From: Allobosea lathyri
GTDB lineage: Bacteria; Pseudomonadota; Alphaproteobacteria; Rhizobiales; Beijerinckiaceae
Length of the DNA stretch: 46,874 nt
Assembly (NCBI RefSeq): GCF_900108245.1
Contig: NZ_FNUY01000022.1
Location: 1 to 46,874, forward strand
Reading direction: 5' to 3'
Part shown: positions 6,812 to 15,711 of the stretch, piece by piece
Layout: each line of letters begins with the position of its first letter
How positions within the stretch are numbered: position 1 is the first letter of the stretch
The notes under the pieces: generated by a model
The model's input: only the letters and a program-made list of their open reading frames with translations
Databases searched by the model: none
Told to the model about the DNA's origin: nothing
Program-made: the position numbers and the translations under genes

Positions 6812-8557
6812 ATGAATGCGATCGGCTCCGTGGGCAGCGTTGGGCAAGGCAGCGCTGGCCATGACAAGGCCGGCCTGCGCCCTTGGCTGGCCCATTACCC
6901 GCCGGCGGTGCCGCCCGTGCTGGACGAGACGCAGTTCGGCACGCTGGCGGACCTGATCCGGGCGGCCTGCGCGACCTATGCCGAGCGTCCGGCCTTCGAG
7001 AGCTTCGGCAAATCGATCAGCTTCGCCGAGACCGGGCGCGCGGCGCAGGCCTTTGCGGCCTGGCTGCAGGCGCAGGGCTTCCAGAAGGGCGATCGTATCG
7101 CGCTGATGATGCCCAACATCCTGGCCTATCCGGCGACGATCTTCGGCGCGCTGCTCGGCGGGTTCACGGTGGTCAACGTCAATCCGCTCTACACGGCGCG
7201 CGAACTGACCCACCAGCTCAACGATGCCGGCGCACGCGGGCTCGTGGTGATCGAGAATTTCGCGCATGTCGTCGAGGAGGCGAAGCCGAACCTGAAGCTC
7301 GAGACCATCATCATCGCCACCGCCGGCGACCTGATGGGCTTCAAGGGCGCGATCGTCAATTTCGTGGCGCGCAAAATCAAGAAGGTGGTCAGGCCCTTCC
7401 ACCTGCCGGGATCGGTCGCGCTGAAGGACATTCTGGCGGGGCCTGCGACGATGTCCCCGGTCAGCGTGATGCCCGGCGATGTCGCCTTCCTGCAATATAC
7501 CGGCGGGACGACCGGCGTCGCCAAGGGTGCGACGCTGACGCACCGCAATGTCGCGGCCAATGTCGAGCAATCCGCGCTCTGGCTCGGCTGGGCGCTGGAG
7601 CCGCCGCTGGGCCGCAGCGACTATCAGCATGTCATGGTCACGGCGCTGCCGCTCTACCACATCTTCGCGCTGACCTGCTGCTGCCTGTTCATGCTGCGCA
7701 TCGGCGCCAAGGGGCTGTTGATCGCCAATCCCCGCGACATCGCCGGCTTCGTCAAGACGCTGAAGTCGAGCCGCTTCACGCTGATCTCCGGCGTCAACAC
7801 GCTCTACAACGCGCTCGCCAATCATCCCGAGATCGGCCAGGTGAATTTCGACGAACTGCGTTTCGCGGTCGCCGGGGGCATGGCGACGCAGGCGCCGGTC
7901 GCCAGGCACTGGAAGGAGGTCACGGGCCGGCCGATCGTCGAAGGCTACGGCCTGTCGGAGACCTCGCCGGTGGCCTCGATCAACCGGCCCGATATCTCCG
8001 AATTCACCGGCACGATCGGCTTTCCGGTGCCCTCGACCGATTTCGCAATCCGCGATGCGGAGGGCCATGATGTGCCTCCCGGCGAACCCGGCGAGATCTG
8101 CATTCGCGGGCCGCAGGTGATGGTCGGCTACTGGAAGCGTCCAGACGAGACCGCGAAGGTGATGACGCCGGACGGCTTCTTCCGCAGCGGCGATATCGGC
8201 GTGATGCTGCCGGACGGGCAGTTCAAGATCGTCGATCGCATGAAGGACATGGTCCTGGTCTCCGGCTTCAACGTCTATCCCAACGAGGTGGAGGAGGTGC
8301 TGGCCTCTCATCCCGGCGTGCTGGAAGCCGCTGTCATCGGATTGCCGGACGAGCATTCCGGCGAGGCGGTGACGGCCTTCGTGGTGCGCAAGGACGACAC
8401 GCTGACGGCCGACGCGCTGCGCGCTTTCTGCAAGGACAGCCTGACCGGCTACAAGGTGCCCAAGCAGATATTCTTCCGCGACAGCCTGCCAAAGACCAAT
8501 GTCGGCAAGGTGTTGCGGCGAGCTCTGCGCGAGGAGGTCTTCGCCGCGAAGGTGTAG
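6812..8557 (+). CDS. fadD: Long-chain fatty-acid--CoA ligase
   Basis: An acyl-adenylate-forming enzyme of 581 residues that activates fatty acids to acyl-CoA with ATP. It has the AMP-binding loop YTGGTTGVAKGA (about 225-236), the EGYGLSETSP motif, the IRGPQVMVGYW segment and the FRSGDIGVMLPDGQFKIVDRMKDM hinge region, ending with the catalytic Lys region NVGKVLRR. Length and motifs fit FadD. Two in-frame ATGs lie 6 nt apart (6806, 6812); GGGGGAGG ends 6 nt before the second, which is therefore chosen. The specific chain length is not readable. It follows the tandem repeat by 150 bp and may have its own promoter. Confidence 0.92.
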   Translation: MNAIGSVGSVGQGSAGHDKAGLRPWLAHYPPAVPPVLDETQFGTLADLIRAACATYAERPAFESFGKSISFAETGRAAQAFAAWLQAQGFQKGDRIALMMPNILAYPATIFGALLGGFTVVNVNPLYTARELTHQLNDAGARGLVVIENFAHVVEEAKPNLKLETIIIATAGDLMGFKGAIVNFVARKIKKVVRPFHLPGSVALKDILAGPATMSPVSVMPGDVAFLQYTGGTTGVAKGATLTHRNVAANVEQSALWLGWALEPPLGRSDYQHVMVTALPLYHIFALTCCCLFMLRIGAKGLLIANPRDIAGFVKTLKSSRFTLISGVNTLYNALANHPEIGQVNFDELRFAVAGGMATQAPVARHWKEVTGRPIVEGYGLSETSPVASINRPDISEFTGTIGFPVPSTDFAIRDAEGHDVPPGEPGEICIRGPQVMVGYWKRPDETAKVMTPDGFFRSGDIGVMLPDGQFKIVDRMKDMVLVSGFNVYPNEVEEVLASHPGVLEAAVIGLPDEHSGEAVTAFVVRKDDTLTADALRAFCKDSLTGYKVPKQIFFRDSLPKTNVGKVLRRALREEVFAAKV

Positions 8558-8681
8558 GCGTCCTGAGGGCCCTTTCCGGGCAGGGTTGCGGCGAGCGGCC
8601 GGCTTGGCTAGCGTTCGGCGACTCAAGCCATCGCCGCCGACATGCGACGCAACCCCTTCGCCAGCCCGAAAAGGTCGCTGT

Positions 8682-9791
8682 TTGCCCCGTCGCCTTGTCG
8701 AATTGCCGCTGCTGCGCCGTCTCAAGCCTGGACTCTACGTCCATGACGAGGAGGCGCTGAACGCCGAGCCAGGGTTGGAACTGCTCGACGAGCCGATAAC
8801 GCCGATCGATGCCTTCTTCATCCGCAACAATGGCGCGCTGCCGGAGATCGATCCGGCCCGGGAATGGACGCTGACCATCGACGGCGAAGTCGAGCGGCCC
8901 AGGGTCTGGACGCTGCCGGAGCTGCGCGCGACCTTCGAGACGGTGACGCTGACGGCGGTGATCGAATGCGCCGGCAATGGCCGGTCGCAGTTCTCGCCGG
9001 TGACGGACGGCCTGCCATGGCGGCTTGGCGCGGTCGGCTGCGCCCGCTGGACGGGCGTGCGGCTGAAGGATGTGCTGGAGCATTCCGGCGTGAAGCCCAG
9101 CGCAGTCTATACCGGGCATTATGCGCCCGACCGGCAGATCAGCGATCCAGCCAAGCCCGCGCTCTCGCGTGGCCTGCCGATCGCCAAGGCGCTTGCTCCG
9201 GAGACGCTGATCGCCTTCGGAATGAATGGCGAGCCGCTGGCGCCGCTGCATGGTGCCCCGCTGCGCATCGTAGCGCCCGGTTTTCCGGGGTCGGCCTGGC
9301 AGAAATGGCTCGACCGCATCTCCCTGCGGCCGCATGAGCACGATGGCGAGAAGATGTGCGGCACGAATTACCGCTTGCCCATCGTCCCGGTGCGACCCGG
9401 TGAGGCGATCGCCGACAGCCAGTTCGCCGTGATCACCGACATGCCCGTGAAATCGCTGATCAGCCATCCGACGCATGGTTTCATCTCGGCCGTAGGTTCC
9501 ACCCTGACCGTCGCGGGCTACGCCTGGAGCGGCTCGATCCCGGTTGAATCCGTGCGGGTCTCCTGCGATGGCGGCGAAAGCTGGCGCGAGGCGGAGCTGC
9601 TGCCGGGCGAAGGCCCGTTCGCATGGCGCCGCTTCACGGCGGATTTCGCAATCGAGAAGGCAGGGCCGCTGATGGTTCTTGCGCAGGCCCGCGATCGCGA
9701 CGGCAATGTCCAGCCGCTCGATGCGGCGCCCTGGAATCCGCGTGGTTATTGCAACAATCAGGTGCAGCGCGTCAGCGGGGCTGCGCGATAG
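8682..9791 (+). CDS. Sulfite-oxidase-like molybdopterin oxidoreductase (start uncertain)
   Basis: The product has the oxidoreductase molybdopterin-binding fold (about residues 35-240) followed by the Mo-co dimerisation domain (about 250-365). The presumed Mo ligand is Cys96 in VIECAGNGRSQ. WQKWLDRISLR and VRVSCDGGESWREAEL are typical of the sulfite oxidase group. No heme domain and no clear signal peptide are seen. The open frame reaches back to 8499 inside fadD, but no in-frame ATG exists. TTG at 8682 has AAAAGG 7 nt upstream and gives 369 aa. Alternatively an ATG at 8642 in another frame would give MRRNPFASPKRSLFA and join this frame after one extra C near 8685-8688, which would mean a frameshift. 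Substrate unknown. Confidence 0.85.
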   Translation: MPRRLVELPLLRRLKPGLYVHDEEALNAEPGLELLDEPITPIDAFFIRNNGALPEIDPAREWTLTIDGEVERPRVWTLPELRATFETVTLTAVIECAGNGRSQFSPVTDGLPWRLGAVGCARWTGVRLKDVLEHSGVKPSAVYTGHYAPDRQISDPAKPALSRGLPIAKALAPETLIAFGMNGEPLAPLHGAPLRIVAPGFPGSAWQKWLDRISLRPHEHDGEKMCGTNYRLPIVPVRPGEAIADSQFAVITDMPVKSLISHPTHGFISAVGSTLTVAGYAWSGSIPVESVRVSCDGGESWREAELLPGEGPFAWRRFTADFAIEKAGPLMVLAQARDRDGNVQPLDAAPWNPRGYCNNQVQRVSGAAR

Positions 9792-9822
9792 GCAAGGTCG
9801 ATGGCTTGTACTCTCTGTGAGA

Positions 9823-9839
9823 TGGACTAACTTAGTCCA
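9823..9839. promoter_or_regulatory. Palindromic operator of the toxin-antitoxin operon
   Basis: TGGACTAA-C-TTAGTCCA is a perfect 8-bp inverted repeat lying 18 nt before the antitoxin ATG. A possible -35 TTGTAC (9806-9811) with a weak -10 (TAACTT, 9828-9833) would place the palindrome over the -10. That is the arrangement expected for autorepression by a Phd-type antitoxin. Confidence 0.55.
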
Positions 9840-9857
9840 CTCGAGCCGGGGCGCGTC

Positions 9858-10094
9858 ATGAAGACAGTCAATATCCACGCTGCGAAGACGCATCTGTCCC
9901 GCCTTGTCGATGATGTCGCGGCTGGCGAAGAGGTGGTCATCGCCAAGAACGGCAAGCCGATGGCGCGGCTGGTGCCGTTCGAGACCGAGGCGAAAAAGCG
10001 CGTGTTGGGGCGCCTGGCGGGCAAAATTCGCATACCCGACGATTTCGACGCGCCGCTGCCCGACAATCTTCTGAAAGAGTTCCTCGGCGGTTGA
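9858..10094 (+). CDS. Type II antitoxin, Phd/YefM family
   Basis: The 78-residue protein starts MKTVNIHAAKTHLSRLVDDV and continues GEEVVIAKNGKPMARLVP, the Phd/YefM DNA-binding fold. The C-terminal 30 residues (RIPDDFDAPLPDNLLKEFLGG end) are the likely toxin-binding tail, typical of antitoxins paired with PIN toxins. It would neutralise the downstream ribonuclease and repress the operon. Its TGA overlaps the toxin ATG by one base (TGATG), so translation is coupled. Nothing in base composition marks it as recently acquired. Confidence 0.93.
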   Translation: MKTVNIHAAKTHLSRLVDDVAAGEEVVIAKNGKPMARLVPFETEAKKRVLGRLAGKIRIPDDFDAPLPDNLLKEFLGG

Positions 10095-10480
10095 TGCGCA
10101 TCCTGCTCGATACGCATGTGCTGATCTGGGCGCTGTCCGCGCCGGAGCGGCTGGGTGCTCAGGCGCGGTCCGATATCGAGAGCACCTCGAATGTCGTTAT
10201 GTTCAGCGCCGCCAGCATCTGGGAAATCGCGATCAAAGCTGCTTTGCGCCGGGCCGATTTCGAGATCGAGCCGGATGAGATCGCTCTTGAAGCGAGCGCT
10301 GCCGGCTTCGTCGATCTAGCGATCTCGTCGCGTTCGGCGGCTGCCGTCAAAGACCTGCCGCTGCTGCATGGCGACCCGTTCGATCGACTTCTGGTCGCGC
10401 AGGCCACATCCGAACAGGCCGTCCTGTTGACGGCCGATCGCACGCTCGCGGCCTATCCTGGCCTGATCCGACTGATCTGA
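10094..10480 (+). CDS. Type II toxin, PIN-domain ribonuclease (VapC-like)
   Basis: A 128-residue PIN-domain protein. Acidic residues expected to bind the metal ion are Asp6 in MRILLDTHVLIWAL, Glu in SIWEIAIKAAL, Asp in HGDPFDRLLVAQA and Asp in LLTADRTLAAY. VapC-type toxins cleave tRNA or rRNA; the target of this one is unknown. The ATG at 10094 overlaps the antitoxin stop; a TTG one codon earlier is less likely. Full family length and all four acidic positions suggest an active toxin. The gene is convergent with mtaB, whose stop lies 9 bp away. Confidence 0.92.
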   Translation: MRILLDTHVLIWALSAPERLGAQARSDIESTSNVVMFSAASIWEIAIKAALRRADFEIEPDEIALEASAAGFVDLAISSRSAAAVKDLPLLHGDPFDRLLVAQATSEQAVLLTADRTLAAYPGLIRLI

Positions 10481-10489
10481 TCGCGCAGG

Positions 10490-11764
10490 TCAGGCGGCCA
10501 GCAGTGCCCTTGCATCGGCTGCCCCTGCCGTTACCGGGACGATCTCGCCGGCCGGGACATCGCGGGCGAAGCGCACCAGCGTGAAATCCTCGGCGCGGCC
10601 GGTATTGCCGCGCTCCGTCAGCACGCGCAGGGGTTGGCCGAGGCGCGATTGAAGATGGCCGGCATGGGCGCTCGCCGCCGCGGCACGCAGGCGGCTGGCG
10701 CGCTCGCTCACGATCTCGCCGGCGAGTTGCGGCATGCGTGCGGCTGGCGTGCCGGGCCGCGCTGAATAGGGAAAGACATGGACGTAGCTGAGCCCGCAAT
10801 CCGCGATCAGGGCGAGCGAGCGGGAGAACATCGCCTCGTCCTCGGTCGGGAAGCCTGCGATGAGATCGGCGCCGAACACCATGTCGGGCCGCAAGACGCG
10901 CATGTCCGCGCAGAACTTGACCGCGTCGTCGCGGCTGTGCCGGCGCTTCATCCGCTTCAGGATCAGATCGTCGCCGGCCTGAAGCGAGAGATGCAGATGC
11001 GGCATCAGGCGGCTTTCCGTCGCGATGACCTCGCGCATGATATCGTCGACCTCGACGGCGTCGATGGAGGACAGTCGCAGACGCGGCAGCTCGGGCACTT
11101 CGCGCAGGATCGACCGCACGAGCCGCCCCAGGCTCGGCGCGCCCGGGAGATCGCGGCCATAGCTTGTCAGGTCGACGCCGGTCAGGACGATCTCGCGCGC
11201 GCCGGCCTCGGTCAGGCGGCGGCATTGCGCGACCACCTCGTCCAAGGCGAGCGAGCGCGAATTGCCGCGTCCGAAGGGAATGACGCAGAAGGTGCAGCGA
11301 TGGTCGCAGCCGTTCTGGACCTGAACGAAGCCGCGCGTATGGGCGGCAAAGCGCCCGGTCGGCTGCGCATGCAGCGTCACCTGCGCCATGATGTCGCCGA
11401 CATCGGCCTTGTCCTCGGGCGCTAGGCCGGGCGCAGCGTTGAGGCTGTTCGAGCGGGCAAGCGCAGCCCAGGTCCCGGCCTGCATCTTCTCGGCATTGCC
11501 GATGACGCGCGCGGTCTCCGGCATGGTGGAAAAGGCCTGGGGCTCGATCTGGGCGGCGCAGCCGGTGACCACGACCGGCCGGTCAGGCTGCTCGCGTTTC
11601 AGCCGGCGGATCGCCTGCCTTGCCTGACGCGTCGCCTCGGAGGTCACGGCGCAGCTGTTGACGATGGCGATGTCGCGCAGGCCGGCGGCCTCCGCCTGCA
11701 GCCTGATCGCCTCGCTCTCGACGATATTGAGACGGCAGCCGAAGGTGACGACCTCCAGCGCCAT
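10490..11764 (-). CDS. mtaB: tRNA (t6A37) methylthiotransferase MtaB
   Basis: This 424-residue radical-SAM enzyme adds a methylthio group to t6A at position 37 of tRNAs reading ANN codons. The N-terminal domain has the three cluster Cys at 10, 38 and 69 (TFGCRLN, NSCAV, TGCAAQ). The radical-SAM motif CDHRCTFC holds Cys153, 157 and 160, and the C-terminal TRAM-like segment is present (LRVLTERGNTGRAEDFTLVRF). GCRLN in place of the MiaB pattern and the length support MtaB over MiaB. The ATG overlaps the dapF stop by one base (TGATG), so the genes are translationally coupled. A longer open frame to 12418 is a shadow of dapF. Confidence 0.94.
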   Translation of the reverse strand: MALEVVTFGCRLNIVESEAIRLQAEAAGLRDIAIVNSCAVTSEATRQARQAIRRLKREQPDRPVVVTGCAAQIEPQAFSTMPETARVIGNAEKMQAGTWAALARSNSLNAAPGLAPEDKADVGDIMAQVTLHAQPTGRFAAHTRGFVQVQNGCDHRCTFCVIPFGRGNSRSLALDEVVAQCRRLTEAGAREIVLTGVDLTSYGRDLPGAPSLGRLVRSILREVPELPRLRLSSIDAVEVDDIMREVIATESRLMPHLHLSLQAGDDLILKRMKRRHSRDDAVKFCADMRVLRPDMVFGADLIAGFPTEDEAMFSRSLALIADCGLSYVHVFPYSARPGTPAARMPQLAGEIVSERASRLRAAAASAHAGHLQSRLGQPLRVLTERGNTGRAEDFTLVRFARDVPAGEIVPVTAGAADARALLAA

Positions 11765-12648
11765 CAGGCGGCTCCCTCGAACAAGGCAGGCGCAAGCGTG
11801 CCTTCCCATTCGAACTCGACGGGGCCGGTCATCAGGACGTGGTCGTCGCTCTCGCGCCATTCGATGGTGAGATCGCCGCCCGGCAGGCTGACGACGGCCT
11901 TGCGTGCGGAAAGTTCGCGCCTGACGGCCGCCACCAGCGCGGCGCAGGCGCCCGAGCCACAGGCCTGGGTGATGCCGGCGCCCCGCTCCCAGACGCGGAG
12001 CACGATATGGTCCGGCGCCATGACAGCGGCGAGCTCGATATTGGCGCGGTCGGGGAAGATCGGGTGGTTTTCGAGCAGCGGGCCGATCTGCTCGAGGTTG
12101 AAGCGATAGGGATCGTCGACGAAGAACACCGCATGTGGGTTGCCCATGTTGACCGCGCAGGGCGTGTGCAGAATCGGGTCGTCGATCGGGCCGATCTGGA
12201 GCTCGAAATGAGCGGTATCGAAAAAGGGATCGGCCAGCGGAATCTCGTCCCAGGCCAGCTTTGGCCGGCCCATATCGACGGTGAAGACCAGTTCCTCGTT
12301 GCGGATGGCGGGCAGCAGGCCGGCCTTGGTCTGGAGCGTCAATTGCTGCTTGCCGGGATCGCCCATGAGGGGGTCGGCAATCATGGCCCAGGCGACGCAG
12401 CGCGTGCCGTTGCCACAAGCGCCGGCTTCCGAGCCATCGGTGTTGTAGATTCGGATGAAGGCGTCGGTGCCGGGCGTCACGGCATCGTGCAGCACCATCA
12501 GCTGGTCGAAATGCGCGCGCGGCTCGGCTGCGATGGCGCGCGCGTCATCGGCGCTGACGCGCAGCTTCGTCCCGCGCAGGTCCAGCACGGTGATCTGGTT
12601 GCCAAGTCCGTTCATTTTCAGGAACCGGCGATGCGCCAGAGCGTTCAT
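11764..12648 (-). CDS. dapF: Diaminopimelate epimerase
   Basis: DapF converts LL- to meso-diaminopimelate for lysine and peptidoglycan synthesis. Both catalytic Cys are present: Cys78 in DGSEAGACGNGTRC and Cys230 in GITQACGSG. The protein has 294 residues, a little longer than average. ATG 12648 (MNALAHRRFLKMNGLGN) is preferred because related alphaproteobacterial proteins carry a similar short lead before MNGLGN; ATG 12612 is the alternative. No clear Shine-Dalgarno is seen. It forms an operon with mtaB and is divergent from the GyrI-like gene at 12791. Confidence 0.95.
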   Translation of the reverse strand: MNALAHRRFLKMNGLGNQITVLDLRGTKLRVSADDARAIAAEPRAHFDQLMVLHDAVTPGTDAFIRIYNTDGSEAGACGNGTRCVAWAMIADPLMGDPGKQQLTLQTKAGLLPAIRNEELVFTVDMGRPKLAWDEIPLADPFFDTAHFELQIGPIDDPILHTPCAVNMGNPHAVFFVDDPYRFNLEQIGPLLENHPIFPDRANIELAAVMAPDHIVLRVWERGAGITQACGSGACAALVAAVRRELSARKAVVSLPGGDLTIEWRESDDHVLMTGPVEFEWEGTLAPALFEGAA

Positions 12649-12790
12649 TCGGTCACACGTCCCACAAAGAGCGGCTCTATGACGGAGGCGACGTGAAAAA
12701 GCCACTCTCCAATCCATTCCTCCGTCAAGGTGGACATTCTATGCTGCGCCGCAAGGGCGCGAATCGTTTCCTTTGGTCAGGACCGTGAAG

Positions 12791-13672
12791 ATGCGGCATT
12801 TCCGGATTGGTGTTCTGGCGCTCGTCGCCATGACTGGGGCGGCCCCCGTCGCACTGGCGCAGACGCGTGTCGCGCCGCCGACAGCTGTCGAATCGACCCC
12901 GCTGGCGCCGCCTCCCGGGGTGGCGGTTCCGGCGCAGGTCCCGGTTCCCGCGCAAACACCGCCGGCTGCCGTGCCCGAGATTCCGGCCGGGCCGCAGCCG
13001 GTGCAGCCCGCGCCCGCGCCGCAAGGCCCGGTCACGCCGACCCCGGTTCAGCCGCCGCCGATGCCGCAGGTTCCCCTCGAGCCCCAGCCGGTGCAGCCGC
13101 CGCCGCGTCTGCCGCAGCCGGGCGAGACCCCGCCGGTCGCGCCCCAGCAGCAGACCGGTATTCCCAATCCCGATGCGACCATGGCCGGCAAGCGCGGCGA
13201 CACCAGCGATGTCGACGAGGTCCTGCTGGTACCCAAGCCTGTCCTGATGATCTCCGGACAGTCGAGCTGGGATGATGGCTTCCAGCGCCTGTCGCAGACC
13301 TTCCGCATGCTGCGCGAAGAGGCGGCCAGAGCGGGGCTGCCGGTTGCGGGGCGGCCGCTGACGCTGTTCGTCTCCACCGACGACAATGGCTTCCGCTATG
13401 AGGCGATGCTGCCGGTGGCGCCGGTTGCGGGTGGGCCCGCGCCGGCCTTCGGCAATGGCGTGCGCCTGGGCGCCTCGCCGGCGGGACCGTCGCTGCGCTT
13501 CCTGCATGTCGCGCCCTATGACGACATCGATTCGACCTATGAGACGATCACCGCCTATCTCGAAGCGAAGAGCATCGTGGTGAAGGACGCATTCCTCGAG
13601 GAATATGTCAGCGATCTCAACGATCCCGCCGATCCCAATCTCGAGATCAACGTCTACGTCCAGCCGAAATGA
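12791..13672 (+). CDS. Exported proline-rich protein with GyrI-like domain
   Basis: The 293-residue product starts MRHFRIGVLALVAMTGAAPVALAQ, a clear Sec signal peptide with an ALA cleavage site. Residues about 27-125 are a Pro/Val/Gln-rich linker. The C-terminal part (about 140-293) resembles the GyrI-like/SRPBCC effector-binding fold (LFVSTDDNGFRYEAMLPV, GPSLRFLHVAPYDDIDSTYETI, YVSDLNDPADPNLEINVYVQP). Ligand and role are unknown; a periplasmic GyrI-like domain on a flexible stalk suggests binding of small molecules or cell-wall association, which is inference. CAGGA lies about 10 nt upstream of the ATG. Confidence 0.85.
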   Translation: MRHFRIGVLALVAMTGAAPVALAQTRVAPPTAVESTPLAPPPGVAVPAQVPVPAQTPPAAVPEIPAGPQPVQPAPAPQGPVTPTPVQPPPMPQVPLEPQPVQPPPRLPQPGETPPVAPQQQTGIPNPDATMAGKRGDTSDVDEVLLVPKPVLMISGQSSWDDGFQRLSQTFRMLREEAARAGLPVAGRPLTLFVSTDDNGFRYEAMLPVAPVAGGPAPAFGNGVRLGASPAGPSLRFLHVAPYDDIDSTYETITAYLEAKSIVVKDAFLEEYVSDLNDPADPNLEINVYVQPK

Positions 13673-13708
13673 GCGTCTGAGTTTGGTGTTTTTGCGTGGA
13701 AACACGCC

Positions 13709-13810
13709 GTCATCCTGGGCGACCGCAGGTCGGCCCGGGATCCATCGTAGAGTTCTGTTCCCTACGATGGATCCCGGAGCTGCGCGGCTTCGCCGCTTGT
13801 CCAGGATGAC
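13709..13810. repeat. Extragenic palindrome, family A
   Basis: Intact family A element. Outer arms are GTCATCCTGGGCGACCG and CTTGTCCAGGATGAC; the core is the inverted repeat GGGATCCATCGTAG / CTACGATGGATCCC. Confidence 0.88.
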
Positions 13811-13856
13811 GACGCGTTTCCAGATCAAATCATCAGGCTCAGGAGCCATACTGGAT

Positions 13857-13894
13857 GTCATCCCGGGTCTTCGCTGCGCTGCGCCCGGGATGAC
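13857..13894. repeat. Extragenic palindrome, family A, short form
   Basis: Only the outer arms, GTCATCCCGGG and CCCGGGATGAC, around a short centre. The GGATCC core is missing. Confidence 0.75.
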
Positions 13895-13909
13895 CCAGCG
13901 GATAAAAAC

Positions 13910-14968
13910 TCAAGCCGTCCAGCTCAGCCCCGGCCGCAGCGGCGTGAAGCGCTCCTGCGGCAGCCCGGCCTGATCCAGCGCCTGTTTCAGCGCCTCGGGC
14001 GGGCGTTCGATGCCTTCGTCGGTCAGCTGGAAGGTGCCCCAGTGGTGGCCCAGCGCCTGCTCCGCCTTCAGCGCCAGCATCACCTTCACGGCCTCCTCCG
14101 GGTTCATGTGGTTGTCGGACATGAACCAGCGCGGCTCATAGGCGCCGATCGGCAGCACGGCGAGGCGGAAGGGGCCGTATTCGGCGCCGAGAACCTCATA
14201 GAGCGAGCCGTCATGATAGCCGGTGTCGCCGACATGGAAGATCTTCGTCTCCCGGGTTTCAATGACGTAGGAGCACCATAGCGCCATGCGCCGGTCGAAA
14301 GCGCCGCGCGCCGACCAGTGATAGGTCGGCACCAGCGTCACCGCGACAGCGTCCGACAGCGCCACGCGCGCCTTCCAGTCATGGGCCTCGGTGCGGGCAT
14401 CGGGAATGCGCGCCTTGACGATGGTGTCGTTGCCCAGGGGCATGATCATGCGCGGCCGGTCGCGCTGATGGATGCGCGCCAGCGTCTCGATGTCGAGATG
14501 GTCGTAATGGTTATGGGTGATCAGCACGACGTCGATCGGCGGCAGATCGGCGAAGGCTATTCCGGGCTCGTTCACCCGCTTGGGCCCAATGAAGGAAAAC
14601 GGGCTCGCGCGCTGCGCATAGACGGGGTCGACCAGCAGGTTCAGCCCCGCGACCTGATACAGGAAGGAGGCATGGCCGAGATGGACGATGCGCGCGCCCT
14701 CGACGCGCGCGGGCGGCTTGTCCTGCGGCGGAGCCGGATAATGCGGCGGGAAGGCCTCGCGCTGGCGCTTAGAGGTCTGCCATTTCCAGACATCGGCGAG
14801 CCCCTTGGTGACGGGCCTGCCGTCGCTGAAGCTCACCCCGTCGAAATGGGCGCTGACAGGCCCCCGATAATAGGGATTGCGCGAGCGACTGAGGGCTGCC
14901 CAGGCCATGCTGGGAAGGCCGACCAACGCCGTGATGCCGAGGACGGAGAGGAGTTTTCGACGATTCAT
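13910..14968 (-). CDS. Exported MBL-fold metal-dependent hydrolase
   Basis: A 352-residue metallo-beta-lactamase-fold protein of the UlaG/NAPE-PLD-like group. The metal motif is THNHYDHLD, with further ligands in the VPTYHWSAR and FHVGDTGYHDG segments and a late GHHWGTFQL. The N-terminus MNRRKLLSVLGITALVGLPSMAWA reads as a Tat-like or Sec signal, so it is probably periplasmic. ATG 14968 is chosen over a TTG at 14989 because the signal peptide begins there. The substrate is unknown; related enzymes act on phosphodiesters or lactones. It is followed downstream by family A repeats. Confidence 0.9.
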   Translation of the reverse strand: MNRRKLLSVLGITALVGLPSMAWAALSRSRNPYYRGPVSAHFDGVSFSDGRPVTKGLADVWKWQTSKRQREAFPPHYPAPPQDKPPARVEGARIVHLGHASFLYQVAGLNLLVDPVYAQRASPFSFIGPKRVNEPGIAFADLPPIDVVLITHNHYDHLDIETLARIHQRDRPRMIMPLGNDTIVKARIPDARTEAHDWKARVALSDAVAVTLVPTYHWSARGAFDRRMALWCSYVIETRETKIFHVGDTGYHDGSLYEVLGAEYGPFRLAVLPIGAYEPRWFMSDNHMNPEEAVKVMLALKAEQALGHHWGTFQLTDEGIERPPEALKQALDQAGLPQERFTPLRPGLSWTA

Positions 14969-15017
14969 GACGAGAGAGGTGGGGCGCAAGGGCGCCGGAT
15001 CAAGCCCGGTCGGGCTT

Positions 15018-15644
15018 TCAGTTGCTGCCCGAGCGCATAGCGACGGTGGCGATGCCGGCCCCGACCAGCAGCGTGCCGCCGGCCTTGTTGAACAGTCCGA
15101 TCGCGCGCGGGTTGCTCACCATCGCCCCGGCCCGCGAGGCGATCAGCGCGTAGCCCATGGCATTGGCGAAGGCCAACGTGATGAAAGTCGCCTCGAAGAT
15201 CAGCATCTGCATCCAGAAATCGGCCTTGGGGTCGAGGAACTGCGGCAGGAAGGCAACGAAGAAGGTGATGCTCTTGGGGTTCAGCGCCGTCACCAGCCAG
15301 GCATGCGCCAGCATCTTCCAGGGCGAGACGGCGTCCTTGCGCGGTTTTGCGTCCAAGGTACCGCCGGCGCGGAAGAGCTTGATGCCGAGCCAGACCAGAT
15401 AGGCCGCGCCGAGCCATTTCAGCGCCGTGAAGATGGTGGCCGAGGTCGCCAGCAACGCGCCGACGCCGAGCATCGAGAGCGTCATCGCGGTGAAATCGCC
15501 GAGCGCGACGCCGACAGCCATCGGAAAGGCGGTGCGCCAGCCCTGGCCGAGCGCATAGGAAATCACCAGCAGGATGGTGGGACCGGGGATCACGAGGAGG
15601 ACGGCGGTGGCGGCGGCGAATGTCGCCCAGGCTTCGAATGTCAT
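15018..15644 (-). CDS. LysE/RhtB-family amino-acid exporter
   Basis: An inner-membrane protein of 208 residues with about six hydrophobic segments. The conserved N-terminal IPGPTILLVISYALGQGWR and the ALNPKSITFFVAFLPQF segment are diagnostic of LysE/RhtB translocators, which export amino acids by proton antiport. The exact substrate cannot be told from sequence. It lies 49 bp upstream of the MBL gene on the same strand, so cotranscription is possible. Confidence 0.92.
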   Translation of the reverse strand: MTFEAWATFAAATAVLLVIPGPTILLVISYALGQGWRTAFPMAVGVALGDFTAMTLSMLGVGALLATSATIFTALKWLGAAYLVWLGIKLFRAGGTLDAKPRKDAVSPWKMLAHAWLVTALNPKSITFFVAFLPQFLDPKADFWMQMLIFEATFITLAFANAMGYALIASRAGAMVSNPRAIGLFNKAGGTLLVGAGIATVAMRSGSN

Positions 15645-15711
15645 GACTGCTGGCTCCCACTAGACCATCGGACCGGATCGTATCCGTCCCGATAATCTAG
15701 CTCTTTGTTTT

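Noticed and set aside
10490..12418. 642-codon minus frame covering mtaB and upstream
   Set aside because: The first 218 codons overlap dapF in another frame and have low-complexity Arg/Pro-rich content; MtaB starts at 11764 with coupling to dapF.
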